Part shown: piece by piece, positions 10,348 through 22,317 of the stretch
Position numbering within the stretch: the stretch's first letter is position 1
Layout of the letters: every line of letters starts with the position of its first letter
Assembly (NCBI GenBank): GCA_963693085.1
Contig: OY856410.1
Location: forward strand, 566,280,406 to 566,344,405
Direction of reading: 5' to 3'
Length of the DNA stretch: 64,000 nt
Source: Alisma plantago-aquatica
Lineage: Eukaryota; Streptophyta; Magnoliopsida; Alismatales; Alismataceae
The notes under the pieces: generated by a model
What the model was told of the DNA's origin: nothing
Seen by the model: the letters and a program-made list of their open reading frames with translations, nothing else
The model's database searches: none
Position numbers and translations under genes: made by a program

Positions 10348-13300
10348 ATGTCAATACTCCTATGGAATATTAAAGGGGGTGTGATTGGTATAAGAAGGAG
10401 GTTCGTGAATGGATTGCTAAAAATGGGCCCTCACTTGTGGCACTAGTTGAAACCAAATGAAGGGAGAAGAATAAACAACACATAAGATACTTGTTTCCAC
10501 AAGGTTGGGAACACATTTCCAACCTGGAGCATGCTGAGTTAGCAAGGGTGTGCCTGACGTGGAAGCCTAATGCCTGGTAGGTGACAATGAAATAGATGTC
10601 TGATCAACATATCACAATGGATTGTAGGAATACAACAAGCTTACATGTTTTTGACAACAATGTATGCACATAATGATGTAAGAAGAAGACAAGAGCTCTA
10701 ACATGAATTATCTTTTCTTTCTAGACATATGGAGGTTCCTTGGATGGTGATTGGAGATTTCAACAATGTAAAAGTATAGGGAGAAAAGATAGGCAGAAGA
10801 CCAACTTTGAAAGATGTTATTGATGCTTCTAATATAGATATTGATAGAGAAGAGTTGATTGAGCTTCCCATGATAGGTGGTGACTTGTTCACATGGAATA
10901 ATGAATAGAAACCAGAGGTCAAAGTAGCAAGAAAGCTGGATAGAGCGTTGGTGAATGAGGAATGACTAAAGATGTTTTCGAGTGTACAAGTAAAAGCAAG
11001 TGTTTTGGAGCTGAGCGACCATGCTTCCTTGTTGGTGTATATTACACAAAAGAAATAGAAGAGGAAGCCATTCAGATTCCTAAACTACGGGGTAGACTGG
11101 AAAGAATTTGATGATATTGTCAGAGAGAGCTGGAGTTTGCAGGTGTATGGAAACTGACATTCATATTTGTAAAGAACTTTCTAGCACAAAGGCTGTCCTG
11201 AAGAGATGGTCTGAGGAGGAGGTGAACATCCCAAATCTGATCTCATAGACAAAACAAAAATGTAGAGAGGTAAGGAGGATACTTCTTACAAAATCACTTG
11301 ATGAGGACTAATTAGAAGAGATAAGGAGTTGTGTATGATGTTGGAGGATCTCAAAAAGGCGGAGGATAAGTTCTATTGGTAGAGAAGCAAAGAGAAGTGG
11401 ATGGAGGATGGGGATAGAAACACAAATCTGTACCACCTTGAAGTGAAGATAAGAGAAGCAAGTAACATAATCTTTGAATTTATTGATGCAGATGGAAGGG
11501 TGGTCATCAAGCAAGAGGACCTAGAAGATCAAGCCATACAATTCTATAGTGCTCTATACAACAAGAATTTTGAAGTGGCAATGAAGGAAGAATATATAGA
11601 TTGGAAGTTCAATCTCAATGGTGCACATAATAATATTCTTACCAGGGAAGTGAATGAATAGGAGGTTAAGGATGCTCTATGGAGTATAGGCTGTAACAAA
11701 TCTCTAGGGTTAGATGGATTCAATGCTTTCTTCTATAAAAAGATGTGGGACATTATAAAGAAGGATTTGGTGGAATATGTGAAGTGGTTTCTAGAAGGAG
11801 GCAACATGGTAAGGTAGGTTAACCATGCTTTCTTAGTCCTTATTCCAAAGAAGAAGGTGAGTGCTTCTCTTGCTGATTTTATACCTATTGCTTTCTATTT
11901 TGTCCAATATAAAATCATTGGAAAAATACTAGAATCAAGACTGAAGATGGTTCTCCCATCTCTTATTTCTGGGAACCAAGGAGATTTCATTATAGGGAGG
12001 AGTATCAATGACTGCGCCCTCTTGTTTGGTGAGTTCCTTGATTATAATGTGATGAGGGGTAACAAAAAGACATGCTTAAAGCTAGATATGCCAAAGGCAT
12101 ATGACAGCGTCAGATGGGACAAGCCATGGTGGATCATGCAACAAATGGAATTCTCTGAAAATTGGATCGACCAGATGAAATAGTGTGTGAGTACTATGAG
12201 CTTCTCTGTTCTTGTGAATGGCACTTCGGAAGGTATTTTTAGAGGGAACAACAGGATGTTGTAAGGGGACCCCCTATCTCCTATACTGTTCACCATTATC
12301 ATGGAATATTTCACACAAAGCATGATGTAGGTAGAAGAAAAAAGAGATATAAAGGCATACATAGTGCATGGGATTAAGGTGATGAGCGATCTAATATTTG
12401 CTGATGAGATCTTGGTGTTTATTGAAGCCAAAACCATCATGCTTACAAACCTAAATGCTTTACTTAGAAGCTTTAAAGAGCAAACAAGGTTGTGTGTTAA
12501 TGCAAATAAGACTCAACTGTTTCTGTCCAAGAACTACCAGTAGTATGAAGCCGGGCTGTGGGAAGTGATGGGAGTAGAATTGGGCAAATTCCCTACTAGA
12601 TACTTGAGATTCCAACTTGCCGATGGCAATATACAGGTGAAAGACTTTGCTGATTGCATAGACAGGGTTGACGAGATGATTGTAAGATGGCCTTCACAAA
12701 AGACGTCTGTGGCGGGTAGAGAGACCCTCACCAAGGCATCTATTGAAGGACTTGATTTTCTGGGTTGAACAAGGGGCGATATCGGGAGCGGTGCTGGACA
12801 AAATGGAGATGAAAATCTCAAACTTTTTATGGGCAAGTGAGTGTCATCCAATGAGGTATGCAAGGTTGGCATTACCAAAAGAGGAGGTTCGGTTTAATTT
12901 AAAAACACCTAGAAATATTGCCAAATGGGGGACACTGAGAAGAATAATTATCTATCAGGAAGGAAGCTTGGTGTGGGGAAAGTGGATGAGAGAAAGATAT
13001 CAACGTGGACTAGATTTTCATCCAATAATGAGAGAAGGATATTCACGTGCTATTAATGTGATGAAAGAATTATGGCAACAAGTGAAGCATATCTTTGAAC
13101 CCAAAGCTATAGGTGGTTGGCAAGTAAAGAATCCAAAGACAGACCTATGGAAGGTGATAAGATCCAAAGTTTCAAAGGACCCAATGGTGGAACATATATG
13201 AATGGGAAAACATGTACCTAAATGGTCTATGTGTGTTTTCAAAATTTTACATGGGGCGCTAGCGACACCGGAAAAGGTACACATATGGAATAATGATATT

Positions 13301-13430
13301 TCTACCATATGCTTGCTATGTAATGAAGATGAGGAATCTCATAATCATCTATTTGGGAGATACAAATTTACCAATGAAATATGGGGGATCATATGTAGAG
13401 ATTTCAGCCTACAAATGATACCTGAATGAA
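10348..13430 (+). pseudogene. LINE ORF2 pseudogene (APE endonuclease, RT, zf-RVT)
   Basis: The order is complete. Endonuclease at about 10350-11100 starts ILLWNIKGG, then has VIGDFNNVK, LDRALVNEE and LSDHASLLV, the family's catalytic GDFN and SDH signatures. The linker at 11400 reads DGDRNTNLYHLEVK. RT at 11850-12460 has KLDMPKAYDSVRW and GDPLSPILFTII, and the YADD-type box reads FADE, so the second aspartate is replaced. zf-RVT at 13200-13430 starts KWSMCVFKILHG. About twenty stops and frame changes make it inactive. Confidence 0.85.
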
Positions 13431-13716
13431 GAAGTAAAGAAGACACCTGCTTACTTTGGTAAAGGGGACAAGAAGAGGCTATTGTTTTCTGCACTTTGCT
13501 ACCATAATTGGAGTGAAAGAAACGAAAGGAAACATGAAGATACAACCAAAGGTGTGAGTTGTATTTATAAAAAAAATTATAAATGTGTGAAGCGCAAGCT
13601 ACACATTAAATAGGATGGGTGAGTTGTGCTATATTATGTTATGTAGTGTTGGGATATATGTAACTCTTTGACCTCCTATATTTTTAGGAGGAAGTTGGAA
13701 TATATCTACATGATTC

Positions 13717-13743
13717 TGATATATATATGTGTGTGTGTTTGAA

Positions 13744-13795
<52 letters not shown>
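13717..13795. repeat. (TA)n and (GATA)n microsatellite
   Basis: A TA run with TGTGTGTG, then TA, then four to five GATA units and GAGAG, at the LINE 3' end. Confidence 0.9.
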
Positions 13796-13796
<1 letters not shown>

Positions 13797-15640
13797 TGTA
13801 TAAAGAAACATCACATCACAAGTACATATGTTATTTGTCAAATACATCTAAACAAATATACTACAAGGCTGAATTACACATTTTATTATGCATGAGTAGT
13901 TTAAGGCATACCAATGAAACTACTAGGTAGATTCTACTAAGCCTTTTTAGGATCATACAAGATCTAAGGATATCCCTTGAATTCATTAAACTCTTCACAT
14001 ATCCTTGTGTTGAAGTGTGGGCATCAAAAGGTAGAGTGCTCATATGCTAGTTTGTTATGGAATTTCTCTAAAGCATATTCACACATCTTGGTCCTACCTG
14101 GGGTATACATGACACAAAACCACATCACATGCTATCAAAGCCTATCATTCTCCATCACATTTCACATATTACCATGCCATAGGTCACGATTGAGTCTCAA
14201 CTAGATTTAAAGATGTTGAGTTATACTAAACACAATCATCCCTATATATTCACTAATATATGCTTTTGAGCATCCCCTCACAATTCTCAAATTGCTACAA
14301 GATTAGCTCGTTTCACTATTCCCCAAGCGACTCAAGGAAGTAGATCTACATACTCAAGGTGTTATGTGATTAGGGTTTTACTTGATTGATTATAACAATT
14401 ACTTATTTAAGACTGCATCAATCAAGTTACATACAATCAACAACAAGAAATAAAATATTAATCAAGCCCTTGCAACTTTAGAAAATATAAAATGTATGAC
14501 CATCCTATTTCATCCACTCAAAATAGGGTGTACTATAATTCCTGTCGGCTACATCAAGGCCCTACTAATCATTACAGACCATACCAAGGTCCAATCCTTT
14601 TCTTATCATATCAAGCCATCATCAAATTTCACTTCGGATCATCACAAACATATAAATTATGGTATAAAATAATTGCATCCATAATTTTAGATCAAAAACT
14701 CCAAATCATGCAAGAGTTATGGTAATTCTCAATGTTAGGGCCCAAGAAGACCAAACTAAGTATAAATCATCTCTTTCAACCTAGTGATACAAATTTACAA
14801 CAATGTAAAGCTAATAAAAAGCCTTAACAACGTTTTATGAATTTTCTCCAATAATATAGATCATGTACTTCGTATTTCATTGTAAGGAGTATAAACATAC
14901 CATAAAAGTACTACCTTCAAGTTCATGTTTCATAATAGCTCGAGTTTAAGAATATTCATGTCAAGCGAAACATATCATTAGCATCAAGAAATTTGTTTAA
15001 GATATCAAGATGAACATGCAAGTATGTATTACCTTTTTTATTTTTTTAAGTCAACATAAAAATTCCATCCTAGTATATTAATGGATTAGAAACAAGATTA
15101 GGGTCAACATGTAACATGTAGGTCCTAAATGCATCATATGCTATATCACTCAAATTACAAGTAGTGGAATCAAGTCCACTTGTTGATGAAGATGGAATAG
15201 TAGAAAGCCTTGAGCTTTACTCTTCAATCTCCAACAAACATCGAACCTCAAGCAAACCACAATATGTCCCAATATACAAGCTTTCCATCCTCAAAGATCT
15301 CGTCATCCCTAAATTCATGATCCAGGAGAAAATGGATCTAAATCCTTAGTATGCAAGGAGAAACACATATACTCAAATAAGGATAAGGGAAGAGTAACAA
15401 TCAATTTGATGGTCAATGGAAGTAGAAATTTGATTGGTTTTCATCAATTGCTGATGATTCACTGTTGCTCCAACTCTTCGCAAGTAACATACATGATTGA
15501 TGTGAAAGAGAAGGAGCAGACGTGTTTTGTAGCCCTATGGGAAAGATAATAGGAGAGAGAAGAAATGTTCAAAGTTTCCAAGCCATCTATTTCAAACAAA
15601 TAACTTTATTGACCACCAACACCATCATTAGGTTACCTTA
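13796..15640 (-). mobile_element. Reverse-strand Tekay-like LTR fragment
   Basis: The first kilobase is the inverse of 41841-42850: shared landmarks include CATACATTTTATATTTT, AGGATATCCTTAGATC-type and CCATAACTCTTGCATGAT segments in the same order but reversed. Plus-strand features of the partner identify it as the body of a Del/Tekay-like LTR. The remaining part to about 15640, read on the minus strand, has pyrimidine-rich leader-like sequence (TTCTTCTCTCTCCTATTATC) but no partner in this window. Neither end is defined; the left one is lost in the microsatellite. Confidence 0.6.
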
Positions 15641-15702
15641 AACTCTCATCAGTACATGACTACATAGGTTTCATTGACTAGAGGTCAAGAAGAGATTCCA
15701 TA
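15641..15702. other. Flank of the solo LTR
   Basis: Short stretch ending in CCATA (15698-15702), the left candidate target-site copy of the solo LTR that starts at 15703. Its partner CCATC is at 33660-33664. Confidence 0.4.
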
Positions 15703-17687
15703 TGTAAGACCTCCTGCCTGGGTTTTGGGCTGACCCCATTAGTTTTGGCTTGATTAAGTACTTAAAGCATTAATCTAATCATTTGAGATGATCTTAGAGC
15801 TTGTGGAGAGCTTAAGTATCCAATTTGAGCTTGCTTGGATGATGTTTATGCTTTGTGTGCTTGTTTTGGGTCAATTACCTAGTTGAGAGGGTTATCTTGC
15901 AATTTTCCACCTATACAGTATTCCTTCTCTCTCTTGGATTCATGAGAGAGAGAGAGAGTGTGTGTGTGTGGTGCTTTGGGGAGCCTTAGTTTGTCCTTCG
16001 ATGAGTGGTGACACCCCTAGTGGTGATTAGGGTTTCTAGGGTTTGCTTGGTTTTGACCATGTATACCTTGTTGAAGGTGGTGACCCTTTGTATCGAACTT
16101 GAGAGGGTTTCTTGTGAGTGTCTTGACCAAGACACCTTCTCTATGTGTTGTTGTCTCGACCATGATGATCTTGGGTTGTCTTAGGTTGAGATGGTTGTCT
16201 CTAGTGAACTGTCTTGACCTAGTGTATGTGGTGATCCTTTTGTCTTGACCAAATGATGTTTTGGTGCCTTGTCTCAACCATGAGGTGGTCCTTGGTGTGT
16301 CGTGACTATGACCATACGTTGGGTGACCTCAAGTAGTCGAGACCCAACATAGGTTGTATCACCATCTCATGCATGTGTGTTTTAAGTGGTTGCATGTTGG
16401 TTTCTTGGGTGGACAAGTGTCCCTTTGTTGCATTTTAGTGTTGACACATCATATCTCACCCTACCTCCCTATTCCTTTGCTATATAAACCCTCTTCTCTC
16501 CATGCAAGTGACCCTTTTTGGCCCTTATCCTTCTCTCTCCTTTTCTCATTGTTGGAGCTTGGTGGAGCAAGGTGAGTTGATCGTTGAAGCTTTGGTGGTT
16601 GGATCCCTCGCATGTGGTGACTCTGGGTCATCTTCAACCTTGGTAATTGTTTGCCTTTCCTTGATGGCATTTCTTTTGAACTTACACCGCATCTTCTTCA
16701 CTTATCTTAGACCTAGACCATGTATCCTCCATGGCGGTCATTCTTGAGAAGTGAACCCCTCATCACAATGGTCATGGGCCATGTTTTAACAAGGTGGACC
16801 CAAGTGTGAGGAAGTTTTCTTCTCTCTTTATCCTCTTTCTTTAGGTTCAGACTAGAGTTCTTTTCTCTCTTTTCTTGAGAAATCTTTGACCTTGGTGTCT
16901 TCTTCTTTTTGAGGTGATCTTGTGGCTGAAAGTGGATCCTTTGGTGGAGCTTCATCATCCTTGGTGATCTGGTGTTGATCATCCTTAAGGCGGATGATAT
17001 AACCCTCTACCTTCTCTATTACAACACTTTTCCTTACTTGCATGTTGTTGTTTCTCTCTGTAAAATGTACCCCTATCATTCTAGTAGATAATACCGTGTT
17101 TTAGATCTTGGATGATGGTGGTTGTCATGCTTGATTTTCTTAGAATCCAAAACCCTAATTCTTAGTACCTGATTGTGGAAGATGGATGTGTCATGATGGT
17201 TTTCTCCTATCCTATGATCCTAGTTTTAGATACACGCATGATGCTCATGTACCTTGATATTCCTTGGAGTTTGGTTTCTATTTTGGAGGTGTTAAATGTG
17301 GGTTTATCTCTCTTGCATAAGGCCCTCCATGGTGGTTTTTCCATAACACATGTTTAGGGTTTGATGACCGTTTATGTGTGATGATTTCCTATATGATGAT
17401 GATAGTTTCTTTAGGCTTCATCTTCTATTTTGAATGAGTTCTATCCCTAATCTAAATTTGGGTTTCTCTCTCTTAAGCATGTTTGCTAGATGATATTCTT
17501 GGTGCTCATTCTAGAGTTTGATGATCTTGGATCCATGGGTTTGATCTTTATGACAGTTGGTGTTCTTACTGTTTAACCTTCTCTCGACCGATAAAGATGT
17601 GGGCTTGATGTTTGAGGTCATGAAATACACCCTATTACTTGCTTTAGGTTGAGACATGAGTGTGCTTTGACTTGGGTCATAACACCT
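15703..17687 (+). mobile_element. Solo LTR of a Tekay-like family, left part
   Basis: Starts TGTAAGACCTCC and is flanked by CCATA. It carries an imperfect array of GTCTTGACC/GTCTCGACC motifs at about 16040-16345, a TATA box (GCTATATAAACC, about 16479) and a C/T-rich leader. It is cut at 17687 by the nested gypsy element and resumes at 31465. Both parts together are about 4.2 kb, close to the 4.5 kb LTR of the nested element, and no internal domain or second LTR of this family is present, hence a solo LTR. Confidence 0.75.
17683..17687 (+). repeat. Target-site duplication, left copy (CACCT)
   Basis: CACCT directly precedes the TGTAACATCC start of the gypsy LTR and recurs at 31460-31464, six bases after the canonical 3' LTR end. 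Confidence 0.75.
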
Positions 17688-18373
17688 TGTAACATCCCTG
17701 ACCTTGGTTATGAACTAACCCTAGATGTTTTGCCTAAATATGTAATTAAATACTTGTGATTACCTATTGGGCATGTAATTAAGTTCCTCAGGAACATACA
17801 CTTTCAATTTTGTCCCTTTTTAAACAAGTTGTAGTATTGTTTTGTAATGCAGGGACCTATGTGAAAATTACCCAGTTAAAGGGGTTAACTTACAAAATTA
17901 CACAGGTTAAGATGTTCCTCTGATGATGAGACATCATATGAGTGAATATGATGAGGTATGATGGACTTCCCAAGGTTGGGCATCAAGATGCAGCTTGTGG
18001 AACAATCCTTGTGCTTAAAACCCTAATTTTGGAGTAAAGTGCAATTACCCAAAATGTGGGGTGAAACTTGTAAAATACACCATCTAGAATATCTTTTATG
18101 ACTTTTGACATCATTTAGAGTAGGAATGATGAAAGGGTCACTTTAATTAAATAATTAGATAAGAAGAATGACCTTTGTAGTAAAATCATTTAGTATGAGT
18201 AAGGAGACCCTTCATATATGTACCTTAGGTTGCATGTTGGTTTTATTTACCCTTAGATCTTTACTTTTGATGGGCTTTGCTTAAGTTATGATAGTTTTAA
18301 CGTGCCTTAGAAGTAAGGAGGGACCTTGATGAGAAATCCATAAACTAGAGGTCCTTATGGTGAAAACTAACCT

Positions 18374-18386
18374 AAGCTATATAAGC
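18374..18386 (+). promoter_or_regulatory. Presumed TATA box of gypsy LTR 5'
   Basis: GCTATATAAGC followed within 30-60 bp by a C/T-rich leader. The 3' LTR has the same at about 27670. Transcription start is inferred to lie near 18410. Confidence 0.55.
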
Positions 18387-18899
18387 ATCTTCCTTTGCAA
18401 ACCAAGTAAACGTATTCTCTTCTCTTCTTCACTTCTCATCTTGCTCAACCGACCAAGGAAGAGCTCTGGAACTCAAGGAGATGACCAACTTGATCTAAGG
18501 TGATAAGAGACCATCTCCTAGCTTGGATTCATGGAGGTATTCCTTGTATAAGGTTGGTTTTATGGTTAACTCACTTAGGTTTCTTGTTCTAGCCGACTTT
18601 CCCCAACCTTTCCTTGGGGAATCATCTTTGGCGAACCTGTGGAGCTTAAGACGCCATTAAAGGCTTGAATCTTGGAAGCTTGGAGCTCTAGGGACAACGT
18701 TTGAGGTGGGTTTTATAACTCTAAACTTCTTGCTTTATTATGCATATCTGTGTTCTTGCAAATTTATACTTAGTTCTTCTTCTTCCCCATTCTTCCTTGC
18801 ATCTTTGCAAGCAATATGTGGAGTAACCGACCTGAACAGAGGTTGAAGATTATGGGCGTGAATTCCTAGGCAACTTTATCAAATGACCTTGGACCTTTT

Positions 18900-20110
18900 T
18901 AGTCTAAACGGTTTGTATACCGTTTGAAATCAAACGGTCTCAAACCGTTTGATCTCATGCGGTCTTGCAAGACCGTTTAGAATCAAACGGTCTCAAGACC
19001 ATTTTATAGGGTTGACCAAGGGAAGACCGTTTAAGGGTCTGTTGTAAACATGTTGAATTTAATTTCTACAAAGAATAATAACTTAATTCCAAACCAATCA
19101 CAAGTTGAAGGCACTTCAACCTCCTAAACCCTAATCGGGGTGATTTGCTGATTTCAAAGATAGATTTTGATGAACTTTGGGTTGAAGGGCCCAAACGGTC
19201 TCAAGACCATTTGGGGGTTCACTGAAACGGTCTCAAGACCGTTTGGTGACAACCCAAGGCCGTTTGGAGGTCTAGGGTTAAGGTAATTTGATGAATTGAT
19301 GGTCCAATCACAATAGATTGATGAATTGATTAAAAATGCTGATTTTAGACCTAATTAGGGTTCAACCCTTATCAAATCAACTTAGAATTTGATGAAACTT
19401 TGAGAAAACGGTCTCAAGACCATTTGGAGGGTGTACAAACGATATCAAGACCGTTTGGGCTAAGTTTGGGCCCAATTGGATGTCAATTGATGGGTTCAAC
19501 CTCAATTTGATTCACATTGTTGAACATTGATGATTAGTCGATTGAAAACCCAAATTGAGTTGGATTCAACCCCAATTGGCTTTTAATTGAGGGTCAACTT
19601 GGTGTCCAATTGATTAATACTAACCCTAATTGACTCAATTTACAATTCGTTAACAAGATTATGGCCAAGTGGAGGCTTCAACATAGACAACCATAATCGA
19701 TTATAACCTTTGCTTCACCTTTGAGGTCCATGTGGTTTTGAGCCCATTTGGACCAAACGGTCTCCAGACCGTTTGGGTCCAAATGGTCTCAAGACCGTTT
19801 GGGGCCAAACGGCCTCAAGACCATTTGGGCTCAAATGATCTCAAGGTCGTTTGGACCAATCGATCTCATGATCGTTTAAGATCAAACGGTTTCAAGTCGC
19901 ATAGCTTCAAATGGTTTGGAGGTCAACTTTCCCAAACGGTCAACGCACCCATGCGGTCTTGGTGACCCATGCGGTCTTGGTGATCCATGCAGTCTTGATG
20001 GTCAAACTATCCAAACGGTCAACACCCCCAAATGGTCTCAAGACCGTTTGGAGGTTGAAGGTTGAAACCGTTTGGAGACTTTTAAGGTTATTTTTGCTTA
20101 ATCGTTTGAA
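18900..20110. repeat. ACGGTCTCAAGACCGT palindrome array, gypsy 1 5' LTR
   Basis: More than twenty copies or half-copies of a palindrome whose best form is ACGGTCTCAAGACCGT, usually extended to AAACGGTCTCAAGACCGTTT. Copies occur in three clusters (18907-19035, 19195-19265 with 19405-19460, and 19745-20075). Many variants differ by CG to TG or CA, as expected from decay of methylated CpG. The 3' LTR has the same array at 28196-29370. Confidence 0.9.
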
Positions 20111-22192
20111 GGTGTAATTGGTCCAATGGTGGTCTAAACTAAACCCTAATGGTACCCTAAGACATTAAGGGACTAAGTGACTAATGGATTGAACCATAAT
20201 AGTGATCAAGGGTGTACTTTACCAATATGCCCTTGAAGGGTTCAACTAAATGATACCTTGTTTTAATCAAACCCTAATAATATGATAGTGGTGATTTGGT
20301 TTATGTTAATCAATGGGGACTTGACCCAACCTAATCTAGAGTCATGTAATAACCATCTATTAGTATGAGGAGAGAGAAAGTACCATTTATGATTGAAACT
20401 CAAGTAAAGTACCATCAACACATATGAATGTGCATGATTGGGGTATGATCCACCTATGTGAGATCATGAAAACCCTAATTATGATAATTGATGAATCTTA
20501 ACCTAATTTAAGGCATCAATGGTGATGTGTCTCATACATAATGATGTTATGAGTTCAATTCACCATGAAGTGAATAGTAAACCCTAATTATAGGGTGATA
20601 ACATGTAATGTGTATAGTAAACCCTAATTGATGAAAATTAGGGAACCTAACTCTTGTAAGAGTATGAAGGTACAACTCTTGAACTGAATTGTTTACTATT
20701 ATTAGTTGAATTAACCATGCAGGTTCTTATATAAGGATGATCATATCCAGGTAAGGACTAGGATACCATATTCATTGAAAGCATGTTATTAGCTTTATGA
20801 ATAGTGATATATCCTCCTACCTAGTAAGTGGCATCTTAAGAGATTGATAGGCTGTGAGAGCCATGAGTATCATCAAGGTCATGATAATTAGATAACTTGT
20901 GATGAGATGATTAAGAAATGATAATTGATGTGAGCTAGACTTGTTACATTTAGTATTCTATTTTCATAGCTGCTATGCTAATGATTAATGTTTGAGAACA
21001 TGAATGATGGTAAAAGAATACTGAAATGTACCTAACTAATCAAATATAATCATACCATGTAGAGCCTTGATCATAGATCCATCATTGTCATAAGCTAAAT
21101 GATGGTGAAATAGGTTTTCCTAAGGGAACTCCTGGATCGCATAATTTTGAGTATTTGGGGGAATATGGATGTGTATATCCTTACATCCTAGTGTAGGAAT
21201 TGATGTAGATGTATCTTAATCTATCAACCCTTCACTATATGTTTATACTGGGGTGATGTAACACTATTCTCCCAAGGAAATCCTTTATACCGCATCGATG
21301 AGAGATAAATAAGAAATCTTTCGATGGTGAAGAGAGTACAGAATGCCACTGTGACTCTAATAGCGAAGTACCAGAATACCCTGGTAAGCTATAGTAGCAG
21401 AGACACTAGATGTCCTGCATGTATATCCTCACTCTGACTGAGGAAGATGAGGTCATAAGAATCCAACTCTTTTGATGACCTAAGTATGATACCGATGCGA
21501 CTTAACAGTGATCGGTTGGAGTATGAGCGGTATACCTCATCTCCGCAAGGCATAATGATGTTTGTAAAACATAATCAACCGAGTAGCATATCTTCTTAGG
21601 TTGAACTACGAGATACAATGATTGATGATTACACTGCTTAGTACGTATGTTCTTTATATTCTTAAATGTTGTTGTTCCACTTAAGTCAATTTGTTGTTGA
21701 TTACCTTAAAAGCTTTTATTGCTCATGTTGTTCTTTGATTGCTATAATAAAGCTTCTGGCAGAGAGTTATAACTCTTGCTGGGACAATTATTTAAAATTG
21801 TCTCACTCCGTAGATTTCAACTTTTTAGGTGGTCGTCGAGGATGAAGGAACCAGTCTGCAGGTGATCAATACCAGCAGTAGCACCAGGAGTAGAAGTGAA
21901 TCTCAGGTGGAGATACTGACTGTTGAGTCTTGTAGTTAGATAGTCCTATGACCGTCTCTGTACTCTCAGGTCCTTGGAGTTAGTTGGTCTGAGATTTTTG
22001 GTTTTGAATCTTGAGATTTTTGTATCTGGTTGTGTATAATCACTCAAGAAGTGATTTAACAGAGATGTAAACTGTTTATCTTGTTTCTATAAAAGAAGTT
22101 TTAAATTTCCAGTGATTTTTGTATTCTGCTTCTAATCGAATGCTTCCGCTGAGTTTATATCGTGGTTTATGGATCGAGACGCCACAATTTAG

Positions 22193-22204
22193 TGGTATCA
22201 GAGC
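22193..22204 (+). other. Primer-binding site (tRNA-iMet type)
   Basis: TGGTATCAGAGC is the standard plant gypsy/copia primer site complementary to the 3' end of initiator methionine tRNA. It lies six bases after the LTR end. Confidence 0.9.
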
Positions 22205-22317
22205 TCTAGGTTCGCTGAGTCTACAGAGACATAGGACTTAGGATGTTGAGTCTATCCTTAGAGTTTTTTCCTATCTAATAGAATCTTCTGCTCCTCAGGA
22301 GAAGAAGATATATAAGG

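Larger units (their letters stand above)
9005..13716 (+). mobile_element. Nearly full-length L1-type LINE (degenerate)
   Basis: About 4.7 kb with ORF1, ORF2 (endonuclease, RT, zf-RVT) and a 3' UTR ending TGATTCTGATATATATATG, like the LINE at 5476-7885 but with a (TA)n tail. The 5' edge is not sharp: it lies somewhere between the TA tract at 8998 and ORF1 sequence at about 9160. No target duplication was recognised because both flanks are simple repeats. Stops occur throughout, so it is inactive. Confidence 0.85.
17688..22186 (+). mobile_element. 5' LTR of gypsy element 1
   Basis: About 4.5 kb, TGTAACATCC to GACGCCACA. A likely TATA box (GCTATATAAGC) lies near 18376, with a C/T-rich leader (TTCTCTTCTCTTCTTCACTTC) just after it. 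The palindrome array at 18900-20110 lies 0.5-1.7 kb downstream of that TATA box. A further block of CAATTG-type half-palindromes lies at 19465-19640. Six bases, ATTTAG, separate the LTR end from the primer-binding site. Confidence 0.9.

Noticed and set aside
18900..20110. CRISPR-like array (regular repeats with spacers)
   Set aside because: Repeat units vary, spacing is irregular, the locus is inside a plant LTR, and there are no cas genes.
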